The notes: a model not told the origin generated them from the sequence alone. Shown: positions 8,293-17,539, counted from the first letter of the stretch. The stretch: DNA of 64,000 bases from Tahibacter harae (GCF_024437735.1 NZ_JANFQO010000010.1:145496-209495); one strand, 5' to 3'. Numbers and translations are program-made.

Positions 8293-11200
8293 ATGCCATC
8301 GATCCCAGCGACAGAACCGCATTTACTGCATTTCGACCTCGCCGAAGCCGAGGCGCCGTATACGCTGCATGTCGCGCAGCGCGAGTTCGTGCTGAACCCG
8401 CACAGCCGCGCCACCCGCGCCGACGCACGCGCCGAGAACGGCTTCCTGCGCCTGCTCGCCGACGACGCGGTCAGCCATTACGTACAGCTGGCGCTGCCGT
8501 CCGACGCCGTCGCGCTGATGTGGGTGACCCAGCCGGTGCAGGTGGACGGCCATGGCGCCGAGCGCATCGTCTCCATGGGCATACACCTGCCGCGCGAAAC
8601 GCGCCTGCGCGACGTGCGCGGCGAACTGCTGCGCGGCAGCGGGGATGACGCCGCGCCGCATCCCAAGCTGGCCTTCCGCAAACTGGAAAAATCCCTGCTG
8701 CACAGCGATCTCGGCGCGCTGCGCAGCATTCCCGACCAGATCGCCGATGTGCAGGATCCGTACGAAAGCGCGGTCGCCCTGCTGTTCAAGCACCCGGAGC
8801 TGATCAACCTGAACTCCACCGCCAGCAGGGGCGGCCCCACTGTCGTGATCGAAGCCTGCATACGCCGCGCACTGAGCGAAAGCAGCCTGCTGGTCGAGGC
8901 GATACGTGCCAATCCCGGCACCTGGGCACCGACCGAGCGCGCGCGGGACGTGGACGGCTCGCCGCTGCTCGACGACGAAGGCAAGCCGGTGTTCGTCACC
9001 GGCCTGCACCCCGACGTGCTGGCGACGCTGCCCAATGTCATCGGGCGTGCCCTGGTTCTGGCCAACCAGAACGAAGACCTGCGCGGCCAGGCCTGGTCGC
9101 TGCAATACGGCAATACCATCGCCGACTACGCCGGCCGCGTCGCGCCCAGGACCCAGGCCGCGGCGCCGAAACTGCGCGGCGCCGGCGACGTGAAATGGCG
9201 GCTGAAGAATCTCACGCCCAGCAGCGGCCTGGAATTTGAATCCGACGTGCGCTTCACGCCGGCCGTTCCCGGCGCCAACTGGCGCGCCGAAGGCACCTGG
9301 TCGGACAGCGACGCGGCGAACCTGGGGCCGTTCGACGATGCCGCGCAGAAAGCGCTGGCCGCCGGCAACCTGCATGTGAAGTTCGGCAGCATCAGCGGCC
9401 GGATCAGGCCGGTGGGCGGCAAGGAACGCAGCTACGAGGTGATGCTGGAGGGCCAGCAGGGCAAAGGCGAGCTGCTGCTCAATGCCGAAGGCACCGCACT
9501 GCAATACCTGATCACCGCCAGCGGCGGACCGTTCGGCGATGCGTACTTCGCCATCGGCAGCGGCCCGGCCCTGCGCAAGGTGCACAACATCGCCGTACGC
9601 GATGCCGGCACCAACGGCAATCTCACCGTGGTGTGCAAGAACCACTGGCTGCGTCATCTCTCGGCCTACGTGGAATTCCTCGACAGCGCCGGCCAGCCGT
9701 TGCCGCCGCGGGGCTGGGTATCGCGCTTCCCGCTGCCCCTCACCACCGCCGGCTTCGACGACCACCCGACCCGGCGATTCGTCGACATCGTCAGCCCGGT
9801 GGAAACCATGATGGGCATTCCGTTGCCGGCCGAGTCCTCGCATTTCAATGTGCCGGTGCCGGCCAATGCGGCGACCATCCGCTTCACCTGGGGCGGCATG
9901 GGCCAGGGCCGCTATGACGAAGTCGCCTGTCCGGTCGGCGCCATTCTCACCACCGTGATCGAGATGGCCCTGCCCATGGTGCTGCTCGCGGCCTCGGCCT
10001 CGCCGGGCAAATCCGGCGGCCTGCTCGGCCTGGTGCGGCGCAAGCCCATACTCGGTGCGCTGCTGGTGGGCTTCGCCGGCGTGGTGATCGGCAAGAGCGA
10101 CGACCCGGCGCGCATGGCCGGCATGATCGCGAAGAAGCTGGTGCCCATGATCGCCAAGGCCGGCCTGAAGGAACTGGGCCAGTACATCGCCGAGAAAATC
10201 ATCGAAGGCGGCGCCAAGAAGGCCCTGCCCTTCATCAACATTGCCCTGCTGCTGGCCGACGTGGCCGCGACCGTGGCTTCGCTGGCGCAGACCACCAGCG
10301 CAATCCGCCAGTCGCCGCGCGCCCAGGTCACCGAGATCACGCGCAGCATAGACCTGCGCATCACCATCACGTCGAGCAAGCTGTACAAGAAATTCCCCGA
10401 TCACCACCATCACCTGGGCATCGTCGTCGCCTATGACAGCGGCGTCACTCTGCCCAAGCTGATCAAGCCGCTGCCGCCGGAAACCCTCAGCGACGATATC
10501 GTGGTGGATTTCAGCGATGTGCCCGCCGCCGGCAACCTGCGCGTGCTGGTGTTCTTCTATGCGGAGAACGATTGGCAATCAGGCCAGGGCGCCAGCCGCT
10601 GGCTCAAGGCCGAAGGCCAGGCCGGCAGCCATCTGCTGGTGGTGCCGCCGATCGAGATTGACGTCAACGAAGTGCCGCTGGGGCGCTGGTCGGTCTACGA
10701 ACATCTGCAGAAGATCACCCTGGAGAACGGCCGGCGCGTATGGAAAGCCGGGCCGCCGCCGCAGGCGACCAAGACCACGCCGTCGCCGGTACGCGGCGTA
10801 ATCAGCAAACTGCACGCCATCACCATGGCGCAGTATTCGCAGATGATCGGCTACTGCTGGGAAGCCAGCGACCTGAACCTGCCCCCGGACGACGCCGCGC
10901 ATCCGCCGAGCAGCAGCAGCCTGTATACCTTGCAGAACCTGTCCGTGCTGCAGCGGCCGCAGGACGGCTTCAGCGCCGCCGCGCTGGGTTTCAGCGGCGG
11001 CAGCAGCATAGCCTACGATCTGGTCTCGCCCGACGATGGCAGCGGCCGCAGCTTCTTCATCGATCCCACCCGCGGCGTCTACCACGAAACCAACAATCGC
11101 GCCGGCGGCTACCACCTGCGCCGCATTGCAGTCGATTACAAAAAGCCGCCGGATTTCAAACCGCGCCGCAATGAATCCTGGGGCCGCTTCCCGGATGCGG

Positions 11201-11811
11201 TCGACGGCATGGTGCTGCATCCGCACGGTTATCTGTTCGCGATCCGCCGCGGCACGCACAAGCTGTACCGCATCGCGCTGCCGGATATCGCCACCAGCGA
11301 CGAAGACGCGCCCATGGCCACGCTGTGCTCCGGCGAAGGCAGCCGCCACGGCCTGATGAAATCACCCATGGCTGTGGCGCTGGCGCTGGACGGCCGCGTG
11401 CTGGTGCTGGAATCGGGCAACGGCAGGCGCGTGCAGTGCTTCGACGTCAACGGCAATCCGGTCGCCTATTTCACCGATCCGGTCAGCAAGACCCGCACGC
11501 CGGTACTGCCGCTGCGCAGCGACGGCAAAAACCTGACCCTGCTCGACATGGCGGTGGAAGCCAAGGGCCATATTTTCATCCTGGGCCATACCGGCGCCGG
11601 CCAGGCACCGGGAGACTACCGCCTGGACCTGTACGACCCCGCCGGCACCTACCTCACCACCACCAGCAATTTCACGGCCGCGCGCATCACCGTCGACCTG
11701 CTGCGCAATGTGTTCGCGCTGAACTACGAAGTGCTGGATACCAACGGCCGCCGCCCCGAACCGGGCGTCAGCCAGTGGCGACCGCCCGCGCCGTCGAAAC
11801 CGCGCGCCTGA
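8293..11811 (+). CDS. large multidomain protein: hydrophobic core plus C-terminal NHL-like propeller
   Basis: 1172 residues, no signal peptide, family unknown. Residues 1-550 are beta-rich and soluble. Residues about 549-685 form a strongly hydrophobic, Gly/Ala-rich stretch (TTVIEMALPMVLLAA, LGALLVGFAGVVIG, LPFINIALLLADVAATVASLAQ) broken by amphipathic Lys-rich helices. Such stretches resemble pore-forming or membrane-inserting segments. Residues about 965-1160 contain repeated blades such as MVLHPHGYLFAIRRGTHKLY and VALALDGRVLVLESGNGRRV, typical of NHL/SMP-30-like beta-propellers. A CAAGGAA ribosome binding site precedes the ATG. It is followed after 13 bases by a pentapeptide-repeat gene with which it surely forms an operon. 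It could be a secreted effector, a phage-tail-like or an adhesion component; none is proven. Confidence 0.85.
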   Translation: MPSIPATEPHLLHFDLAEAEAPYTLHVAQREFVLNPHSRATRADARAENGFLRLLADDAVSHYVQLALPSDAVALMWVTQPVQVDGHGAERIVSMGIHLPRETRLRDVRGELLRGSGDDAAPHPKLAFRKLEKSLLHSDLGALRSIPDQIADVQDPYESAVALLFKHPELINLNSTASRGGPTVVIEACIRRALSESSLLVEAIRANPGTWAPTERARDVDGSPLLDDEGKPVFVTGLHPDVLATLPNVIGRALVLANQNEDLRGQAWSLQYGNTIADYAGRVAPRTQAAAPKLRGAGDVKWRLKNLTPSSGLEFESDVRFTPAVPGANWRAEGTWSDSDAANLGPFDDAAQKALAAGNLHVKFGSISGRIRPVGGKERSYEVMLEGQQGKGELLLNAEGTALQYLITASGGPFGDAYFAIGSGPALRKVHNIAVRDAGTNGNLTVVCKNHWLRHLSAYVEFLDSAGQPLPPRGWVSRFPLPLTTAGFDDHPTRRFVDIVSPVETMMGIPLPAESSHFNVPVPANAATIRFTWGGMGQGRYDEVACPVGAILTTVIEMALPMVLLAASASPGKSGGLLGLVRRKPILGALLVGFAGVVIGKSDDPARMAGMIAKKLVPMIAKAGLKELGQYIAEKIIEGGAKKALPFINIALLLADVAATVASLAQTTSAIRQSPRAQVTEITRSIDLRITITSSKLYKKFPDHHHHLGIVVAYDSGVTLPKLIKPLPPETLSDDIVVDFSDVPAAGNLRVLVFFYAENDWQSGQGASRWLKAEGQAGSHLLVVPPIEIDVNEVPLGRWSVYEHLQKITLENGRRVWKAGPPPQATKTTPSPVRGVISKLHAITMAQYSQMIGYCWEASDLNLPPDDAAHPPSSSSLYTLQNLSVLQRPQDGFSAAALGFSGGSSIAYDLVSPDDGSGRSFFIDPTRGVYHETNNRAGGYHLRRIAVDYKKPPDFKPRRNESWGRFPDAVDGMVLHPHGYLFAIRRGTHKLYRIALPDIATSDEDAPMATLCSGEGSRHGLMKSPMAVALALDGRVLVLESGNGRRVQCFDVNGNPVAYFTDPVSKTRTPVLPLRSDGKNLTLLDMAVEAKGHIFILGHTGAGQAPGDYRLDLYDPAGTYLTTTSNFTAARITVDLLRNVFALNYEVLDTNGRRPEPGVSQWRPPAPSKPRA

Positions 11812-11824
11812 AAGGAATCCGACC

Positions 11825-13573
11825 ATGAATCGTTTCTACGGCAAATACCGCTTCATCATCAACGGCCGCAAGCTGGTGTTCTGGGAAAACCGCATCGGCC
11901 TGATCAGCAAGGACCGCACCACCATCCGCGAAATGGGCCGGAACCATGTGCCGCTGCCGCCGGAATGCTGCATGTTCCTGGTCGTGGGGCCCGGCGACGG
12001 CACCTGCTGGCTGCAGGCCTGCAATGGCGAAACCTTTGCCAGCAACGAGGGCGCGCTGGGCATTCTCACCACCACGCCCACCGGCCTGCCGCGCTACCTG
12101 ACCCGGGTGACGGGCATGCGCTTCGACCTCGCCTCCCTGCGCGCCGGAAGCACGGGGAAACTGCGCTACTACCGCGAGGACCGGCCGGGCATCTGGGCCG
12201 ACATCGGCTACCAGCGCGCCAGGGCGCTGGAGGTCGACGATATTACCGAGACCCCCTATATCACGAACGTGGCGAGCACCGATCTGGCGGGCAGCGACTG
12301 GACGCTGGAACAGCTCGGCGACGGCATCGACCAGATGACGGCGGGCAGCAAGAAGGTCACGCATTTCGATTTCACGCCGGCAGGCAAGGCCGTGGTCAAC
12401 CTGAGCGGAGAAAACCTCGCCGGCGTGGATTTCGGCCGGGCCGATCTCAGCGAGTGCCTGCTGACCGGCGCCACGCTCACCAACACCACCTTCGACGGCG
12501 CGCGCCTGCGCAAGGCCGGGCTGGACCGCGCCAACTTCAGCGGCGCAACGCTCAACAACGTCATCTTCAGCAAAGCCAGCATGAATTCGACCAACCTCAA
12601 CGGGGTCAAGGGCGTCGGCTGCGATTTCTCCGACTGCGATCTGCTGAGCGTCATCTGCGCCGGCCAGCTCGGGCTGACTTCGCCGGAGAACGCGCCCATG
12701 CGCTTCTCCCGCGCCAAGTTCAACTATGCGCTGATCGGCACGGACTGGAAGCACCGGATCATGGACTGGGCCGAGATCCGCGCTATCAGCAGCGGCGCGC
12801 GCATCGACGCGACCAAGGCCAATCTCACCGGCGTGGTGCTCAGCGACCTGAATCTCGCGTCGAGCTGCAAATTCGACAACGCCATCCTGCGCAATGCCAG
12901 CCTGGCCGAGTCCCGCATGCCTTTCGCCTCGTTCAAGGGCGCGTTTCTCGACGGGACTGTCGCGCCGGACCTGGCCGGCACCGACTTCGCCGGCGCGCGC
13001 CTGCAGGGCAGTTCCTTCGAGGACGCCCACTGCACCCGCGCCAATTTTTCCGGCGCACGGCTGGACGAGGCGAATTTCAGCAAGGCGCGCCTGCACAAGG
13101 CCAATTTCACCAATGCCTATCTGCGCCGGGTGAATTTTTCCGCGGTGGAGCAGCGCGGCATGAGCGGCGCCTCGTTCAACCGCGCTTTCCTGGTCGGCTG
13201 CAATTTCAGCGGTGCGGACCTGTCCACCTACCAGACCGACACAGTGAACATGACCCAGGCCTATCTGCACGGCGCAGACTTCAGCGGCGCCAATCTCGCC
13301 GGCACGCTGATGACCGGGGCGGGCATCGCCTTCGAGGAAGGTTCGCTGTCAGTGCGCATCGACAGCGAGACAGCCAATCCGGTGCCCTACGAAGCGACCC
13401 TCATAGACCCGGAAGACACCACCACCCGCGAGACCTCCTGCCCCAACGGCGACAAGGGACCGTGCAGCCTGGGCCAAATGCACAGCAAGCAGCCCTTCCC
13501 CACCGTATGGCCCTGGCCGCGCGGCGCCAGCGACCCCGAGCAGGAGGTGGAGGAGGTCCGGCAAGCGGACTGA
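11825..13573 (+). CDS. pentapeptide-repeat protein with unique N-terminal domain
   Basis: 582 residues. Residues 1-150 (MNRFYGKYRFIINGRKLVFWENRIG) form a beta-rich domain I do not recognise, possibly a trefoil-like or carbohydrate-binding fold. From about 165 to 500 the A(D/N)LXX pentapeptide pattern runs almost continuously (ANFSGARLDEANFSKARLHKANFTNAYL), predicting a right-handed quadrilateral beta-helix. The last 80 residues are acidic, Pro-rich and contain two cysteines. It lies 13 bases after the 1172-residue protein with an AAAGGAAT ribosome binding site, so the two are probably made together. Pentapeptide proteins act as DNA mimics, scaffolds or type VI effectors, so the repeat alone does not give a function. 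Confidence 0.9.
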   Translation: MNRFYGKYRFIINGRKLVFWENRIGLISKDRTTIREMGRNHVPLPPECCMFLVVGPGDGTCWLQACNGETFASNEGALGILTTTPTGLPRYLTRVTGMRFDLASLRAGSTGKLRYYREDRPGIWADIGYQRARALEVDDITETPYITNVASTDLAGSDWTLEQLGDGIDQMTAGSKKVTHFDFTPAGKAVVNLSGENLAGVDFGRADLSECLLTGATLTNTTFDGARLRKAGLDRANFSGATLNNVIFSKASMNSTNLNGVKGVGCDFSDCDLLSVICAGQLGLTSPENAPMRFSRAKFNYALIGTDWKHRIMDWAEIRAISSGARIDATKANLTGVVLSDLNLASSCKFDNAILRNASLAESRMPFASFKGAFLDGTVAPDLAGTDFAGARLQGSSFEDAHCTRANFSGARLDEANFSKARLHKANFTNAYLRRVNFSAVEQRGMSGASFNRAFLVGCNFSGADLSTYQTDTVNMTQAYLHGADFSGANLAGTLMTGAGIAFEEGSLSVRIDSETANPVPYEATLIDPEDTTTRETSCPNGDKGPCSLGQMHSKQPFPTVWPWPRGASDPEQEVEEVRQAD

Positions 13574-13637
13574 GCAAGCGCCAGCCTGGAGAACGAAAGC
13601 AGCACTGTACGCCAGCGCCGCAACCATGCAGACTCGC

Positions 13638-13669
13638 CGTTCCCGCCGCCCCAGCCGGCGGCGGGAACG
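13638..13669 (+). terminator. strong GC hairpin after the two-gene operon
   Basis: A perfect 13-base stem (13638-13650 pairs with 13657-13669) around a 6-base CCAGCC loop, 64 bases after the pentapeptide gene. There is no T-run, so it may be a 3'-stabilising or weak terminator structure rather than a classical terminator. Confidence 0.5.
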
Positions 13670-13725
13670 GAGCCAGGGGCCGTGTTCGCTATCCGACAGC
13701 AACCAGCAGCCAGCGGGAGTCTCGC

Positions 13726-14403
13726 ATGATCCGTCGTGCATCTTTCTTTATTTTTTCCTTTGTTTCACTTGCCTGCGGCGGCGCCCAGGCGGCGCAATTC
13801 GCCGGCACGGGCACCGGCCCCATCCCGGATGCCGGCACCACCGGCACCTACGGCACACCGCTGACGGTCAGCTTCACGGTCAGCGGACTGTCCGGCCCGG
13901 TCACCTCGGTGGGCTTGCGCGCGGCCATGTCGCATACGTGGATCGACGATCTGGACGTGGAACTGTTCGCCCCGGGCGGCGCGCCTTCGCTCAAGATCTT
14001 CAGCCGCGTCGGCAACACCACGGCCAGCCCGCCCGGCAGCGCCACGGCCAATACCGGCTGCCAGACCGACCTCGGCGGCACCTATGATTTCGCCGACGGC
14101 CAGAGCGGCTCGTTCTGGGCCGGCGCCGGCTTCCTCACCTCCCAGAGCGAATGCCTGGACGCCAGCGGCATCACCGTTCCCTCCGGCGGCTACCGCACCT
14201 CGGCGCCGGGCGGCGTGGGCAGCACCGGCCAGGCCACCTCGCTCAATGCCATATTCGGCGGCCTCAGCGCCGCCCAGGCCAACGGCACCTGGACGCTCGT
14301 CGCCCGCGACCGCGGCCTGCAGGACGAGGGCGATATCTCTTCGGCGACGTTGTTCATCAATGAATCGCTGCCGGTGAGCTTGCAGCGTTTCAGCGTGGAT
14401 TGA
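13726..14403 (+). CDS. secreted protein with proprotein-convertase P-domain-like fold
   Basis: 225 residues with a signal peptide (MIRRASFFIFSFVSLACGGAQA, cleavage near residue 22). The mature part resembles a jelly-roll P-domain: ISHTWIDDLDVEL-like block SHTWIDDLDVELFAPGG near residue 67 and the closing NGTWTLVARDRGLQDEGDISSATLFI. In this family such domains normally sit at the C-terminus of subtilisin or metalloprotease precursors, but here there is no protease. Two cysteines bracket an insert. It ends in SLPVSLQRFSVD. Start chosen at the ATG preceded by GGGAG at 13716-13720. Likely a periplasmic or extracellular binding protein. Confidence 0.75.
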   Translation: MIRRASFFIFSFVSLACGGAQAAQFAGTGTGPIPDAGTTGTYGTPLTVSFTVSGLSGPVTSVGLRAAMSHTWIDDLDVELFAPGGAPSLKIFSRVGNTTASPPGSATANTGCQTDLGGTYDFADGQSGSFWAGAGFLTSQSECLDASGITVPSGGYRTSAPGGVGSTGQATSLNAIFGGLSAAQANGTWTLVARDRGLQDEGDISSATLFINESLPVSLQRFSVD

Positions 14404-14410
14404 TAAGCGA

Positions 14411-14552
14411 CGGGATTCGGGATTCGAGCCCGCGACGGCGAAGTCGCGGCTCGAATCCCGGGCTGCCTTACGGACAACGGGATTCAACATCCGCAGCGCG
14501 GCGGCAAACGCGCCCTGCGAATCCCCAATTCCGACTCCCGAACCCCGACTCA
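14411..14552. repeat. dispersed heptamer-based palindromic element
   Basis: It begins with GGGATTCGGGATTCGAG and contains an imperfect hairpin (14419-14459, about 17 pairs with one bulged C, loop GGCGAA). It closes about 60 bases later with the inverted motif GCGAATCCCCAATT (14517-14530). A related forward/inverse pair occurs at 52644-52732 and the same heptamer is amplified at 63879-64000. It sits between convergent genes, where it could also stop transcription from both sides. Confidence 0.65.
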
Positions 14553-14849
14553 CACACTCTCGATCTTGCGCACCCGCAACGCCCCCAGCGGCACCAGCTG
14601 GCAGGCCAGGCGCGCGCGCGGATTGCCGGGCGCATAGATTTCCAGCGCTTCGCGTTCGTCGTCCGCCGGCGGTTCCACCGCGTCGGCGGCGGCTTCGACT
14701 TCGATCAGGCAGGTGCCGCACAGGCCGCTGCGGCAGCCGAACAGCAGCGGCGAGTTCTGCACGCTCAGATGCAGCGGCAGGCAGCCGCGCAGCGGGATTT
14801 CCTGCGGTGGAAACGCGGTGTCCGGGAACTCGATGCGCACGGTGCTCAT
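14550..14849 (-). CDS. [2Fe-2S] ferredoxin (plant/adrenodoxin fold)
   Basis: 99 residues. The cluster ligands appear in CRSGLCGTCLIEV (a Cx4Cx2C pattern around residues 39-47), with the fourth Cys in ARLACQLV near the C-terminus. This is the chloroplast-type ferredoxin layout with a low-potential cluster. The ATG overlaps the stop of the upstream di-iron oxygenase gene (ATGA), so the ferredoxin is very probably the electron donor to that enzyme or to the hydroxylase two genes upstream. No reductase gene is in the cluster. Confidence 0.9.
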   Translation of the reverse strand: MSTVRIEFPDTAFPPQEIPLRGCLPLHLSVQNSPLLFGCRSGLCGTCLIEVEAAADAVEPPADDEREALEIYAPGNPRARLACQLVPLGALRVRKIESV

Positions 14850-16030
14850 TGCGGACGGAAGCGGGCCAGCGCGGCGCGGTTGCGCGCGAGATAGCGCTGC
14901 GCGCCGTTGCGGCGCATGCCGCGCATCTCGCGGTTGTGGGCGTCGAGCCAGGTCACCGGTTCGACGAAGGCAACGTAGGAATCCGCTGCCGTCGCATGCG
15001 TCTGCAGCGCAGCCTGCAGGCCTTCGCTGTCCTGAGTGAAGCAGGCGGCGAGCATGGCCATGGCCTGGCCGTGGTCCATGCCGAACACGCCCGACCGGAA
15101 CAGCTTGTAGATCACGCCGTAGGCCGCCGGATCGTGCCAGAAGATGCCGTTGACCACGACCGAGGCGTTGGCGTGATCGGCCTGGCAGCCGGCGACGCCG
15201 CGGTTCACCACCCAGCGCTCGAAACGGGTCGGCGCGGCGATGGAGCGCGGCACTTCCAGCCCGACCAGGCGCGAGGTGTTGAAATGGAAGGACTCGTCCA
15301 TGAAATGGTAGTAGCTGATCAGTGACGGTATCGGCGCATTGGCCTGGTCCGGATGATCCAGGTAATGCCGCGACAGGCGGTGCTGGATCAGCTTGCCGTT
15401 GAGCGTGCGCAGGCCGCGGATCAGCAGGTACTGGCTGGCCAGAAAAGCATTGTTGGACGACAGCAGCAGGAAGCCGCGGATCTGCAGCCGGCGCCAGAAA
15501 TCCTTCGCCGCCGAGCTGTCGGCGAAGATCATGGTGTGGTCGAACAGGCTGCGCATGGGATAGGTGAACAGGCGCTCGCCGAACAGGCTGTGTTCGACGT
15601 CCTCGCTCACTTTCTTGAACGCGGCGATATGGGCGCGTTCCTGGCGCGATTCCAGATCCAGGTTGTCGCAGACCAGGCGAAAATCCTCCAGCGCGTACAG
15701 GCCGGCGGCAGATACCTGGTTGAGGAAGATGGTCGCGATCTCGGCCGAGACGATCTGGGCGTAGTACGCCACCCAGTACAACTGGTTCAGCACCACGCGC
15801 TGGGCCGGCGTGGCCTGGTCCCACACCGGCGTACCCCAGAGCAGCGAGAACGCTTCCGGATTCCAGTAGACGTCACGGCAATCGGCATAGCTGAAGCGCT
15901 GCGCCGCGGCGTCGATGGCCGCGGTGTGGTCCAGCTCCGTGTTGCGGCGCAGGTTGAATTCCAGCTTGCGGCAGGTGGAAGCGTCGTCGAGCAGGCTGTG
16001 GGTCTGGCGCTGGGCTAGGCCGGGATGCAT
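14846..16030 (-). CDS. AurF-like di-iron oxygenase
   Basis: 394 residues from the chosen ATG (MHPGLAQRQTHSLLD); an 18-residue upstream extension would overlap the preceding gene. Di-iron ligand motifs are visible: a Glu in SAEIATIFLNQV, an ExxH in SRQERAHIAAF, and an HxxxExxH in YHFMDESFHF. This is the arrangement in p-aminobenzoate N-oxygenase AurF and relatives, which use O2 and a ferredoxin to oxidise amines or C-H bonds. It is cytoplasmic. It begins 5 bases after the fatty-acid hydroxylase stop and overlaps the ferredoxin start. Its substrate is unknown; the context of lipid enzymes suggests an acyl or amine lipid. Confidence 0.82.
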   Translation of the reverse strand: MHPGLAQRQTHSLLDDASTCRKLEFNLRRNTELDHTAAIDAAAQRFSYADCRDVYWNPEAFSLLWGTPVWDQATPAQRVVLNQLYWVAYYAQIVSAEIATIFLNQVSAAGLYALEDFRLVCDNLDLESRQERAHIAAFKKVSEDVEHSLFGERLFTYPMRSLFDHTMIFADSSAAKDFWRRLQIRGFLLLSSNNAFLASQYLLIRGLRTLNGKLIQHRLSRHYLDHPDQANAPIPSLISYYHFMDESFHFNTSRLVGLEVPRSIAAPTRFERWVVNRGVAGCQADHANASVVVNGIFWHDPAAYGVIYKLFRSGVFGMDHGQAMAMLAACFTQDSEGLQAALQTHATAADSYVAFVEPVTWLDAHNREMRGMRRNGAQRYLARNRAALARFRPQ

Positions 16031-16034
16031 GGGA

Positions 16035-16796
16035 TTACCAGGGAAAAAGGAATTGGCGCCAGGCGGCCGGCGCCTGGTCCACACCGTAGCGCGCCGGATA
16101 GCCGCGCGCCTCGCGCGCGGTGCCGAACAGGCGGTCCCACAGCATCAGGTTGGCGCCGTAGTTGGTGCCGTGCCCGGCCGGACTGTGGTGCAGATGATGC
16201 TGCCAGGGCGTCACCAGCACCCGCCCCAGCCAGAACGGCGCCGGCACGCGCGAATGGCGCCAGACATCCAGCGCCGCGGTCAGCCCGGCCGCGGCGAAGA
16301 AGCCCGCCGGCGCATCGCAGAGAAAACCCAGCACGGGATTGAGCAGCAGGTAGACGAACAGGAAATTGATCGCCAGCGCATTGCGCGAGGTGGCCCAGAC
16401 ATTCAGCGTGGGCGAGGCGTGATGGCACTGGTGCAGCGCCCAAAGGAAGGGCACACGGTGGAACAGGCGGTGCTGCCAGTAGTAGAAAAAATCCACAACA
16501 ATAAAATTCAACAGAAATGCGCCCAGCCAGCCCAGCGGCAGCACGCCGGCCAGCCGCGGCAGCCCCGGCGCCAGCAGGCGCGTTGCGATCAGGTAGCCCG
16601 CCAGCGGCACCGCCACGCCCTGCACCAGCAGGCCGGCGAGGTTGAGCGCGTGATCGGCCGGGCCGTAGCGCGCCGGCATGGGCGCGCCGCGGCGCTCCAG
16701 CACGGCCAGCACGACGAAGGCGATCAACGGCAGATACCAGCCCTCATGCATGTGGCGATTGTCCGACCCGGCCGCGGAAACGAGCCGCACCAGCAT
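16035..16796 (-). CDS. fatty acid hydroxylase / sterol desaturase family membrane enzyme
   Basis: 253 residues with four to five hydrophobic segments and the histidine boxes of the family: HRLFH, HQCHH and HHLHH, which bind a non-haem di-iron centre at the cytoplasmic face. Family members hydroxylate sphingoid bases, fatty acids, sterols or carotenoids. It is the first gene of the minus-strand operon followed by the AurF-like protein and ferredoxin. The start may be this ATG or the Met at residue 16; neither has a good ribosome binding site. It diverges from the NTF2-like gene with 112 bases between. Confidence 0.9.
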   Translation of the reverse strand: MLVRLVSAAGSDNRHMHEGWYLPLIAFVVLAVLERRGAPMPARYGPADHALNLAGLLVQGVAVPLAGYLIATRLLAPGLPRLAGVLPLGWLGAFLLNFIVVDFFYYWQHRLFHRVPFLWALHQCHHASPTLNVWATSRNALAINFLFVYLLLNPVLGFLCDAPAGFFAAAGLTAALDVWRHSRVPAPFWLGRVLVTPWQHHLHHSPAGHGTNYGANLMLWDRLFGTAREARGYPARYGVDQAPAAWRQFLFPW

Positions 16797-16908
16797 ACCG
16801 GCGCCGCGCGAAGCGGCGCAAATTGCACCTGAATGCGCTTTAACATCACCCTGGCCGCGCCGCGACAGGCTATGCTGCGCGCCGGCTCATACGCCATGGG
16901 AGGAGCGC

Positions 16909-17529
16909 ATGAAACGTCTGCTGAGTTGGGTAGCCACACTGCTGCTGTGCTGCACTGTCCTGAACCCTGCCCCGGCGCAGGATGCCGCGGAGCGCCAGGC
17001 CGACCACGAAGCCCTGCGCGAACTGCTGCGCACCGCCACCGAAGCCATCAACACGCGCAAGTTCGACCTGGTCGCGCCGCGCCTGCACAGCGGCTTCACC
17101 GTGATCGCGGTGGACAACACCAAGCTGGTCGGCATCGAAGCCTTCCGCAACTACTGGAACGCCCTGTTCGACGGCGCCAACGCGCCGCTGATCGCGGTGG
17201 AGACCCGCCCGGTCGCCGACGAACTCACGTTCTTCCTTTCCGACACCGTCGGCGTGGTCTACGGCACCTCGCAGGACACCTATACCTTCCACAAGAACGC
17301 CGTATTCGCCGAAGGCGACAAGCGCAGCATGAACACGCGCTGGAGCGCCGCGGTGATCAAGGAAGGCGAGGTCTGGAAGCTGGTCAATGTCCACTTCTCG
17401 GCCAATCCCTTCGATAACCCCATGCTGGACGTGGCCGCGGGCGCGCTGAAGAAGACCGCCCTCCTGGCCGGCGCCGGCGGCCTGGTGCTGGGCCTCTTGC
17501 TGATGGCCCTGCTGCGGCGCCGCCGCTGA
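16909..17529 (+). CDS. exported NTF2-like (SnoaL/DUF4440) protein with C-terminal membrane anchor
   Basis: 206 residues. It has a signal peptide (MKRLLSWVATLLLCCTVLNPAPAQ), then an NTF2-like cone domain (residues 30-170) of the DUF4440/SnoaL type. It ends with a Gly-Gly hydrophobic helix and an RRRR stop-transfer tail (LLAGAGGLVLGLLLMALLRRRR). The layout puts the domain in the periplasm, tethered by its C-terminus; the GG-TM-Arg tail resembles tripartite sorting tails. The ATG follows GGGAGGAG. It is the first gene of the plus-strand half of the lipid-tailoring cluster, 10 bases before the amidohydrolase. Such domains can be isomerases, cyclases or plain binding modules. Confidence 0.8.
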   Translation: MKRLLSWVATLLLCCTVLNPAPAQDAAERQADHEALRELLRTATEAINTRKFDLVAPRLHSGFTVIAVDNTKLVGIEAFRNYWNALFDGANAPLIAVETRPVADELTFFLSDTVGVVYGTSQDTYTFHKNAVFAEGDKRSMNTRWSAAVIKEGEVWKLVNVHFSANPFDNPMLDVAAGALKKTALLAGAGGLVLGLLLMALLRRRR

Positions 17530-17539
17530 GGCAAACACC

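Noticed and set aside
10393..10416. A His cluster (DHHHH) inside the 1172-residue protein, at first sight like a tag
   Set aside because: It is internal, in frame, and without vector context, so it is natural.
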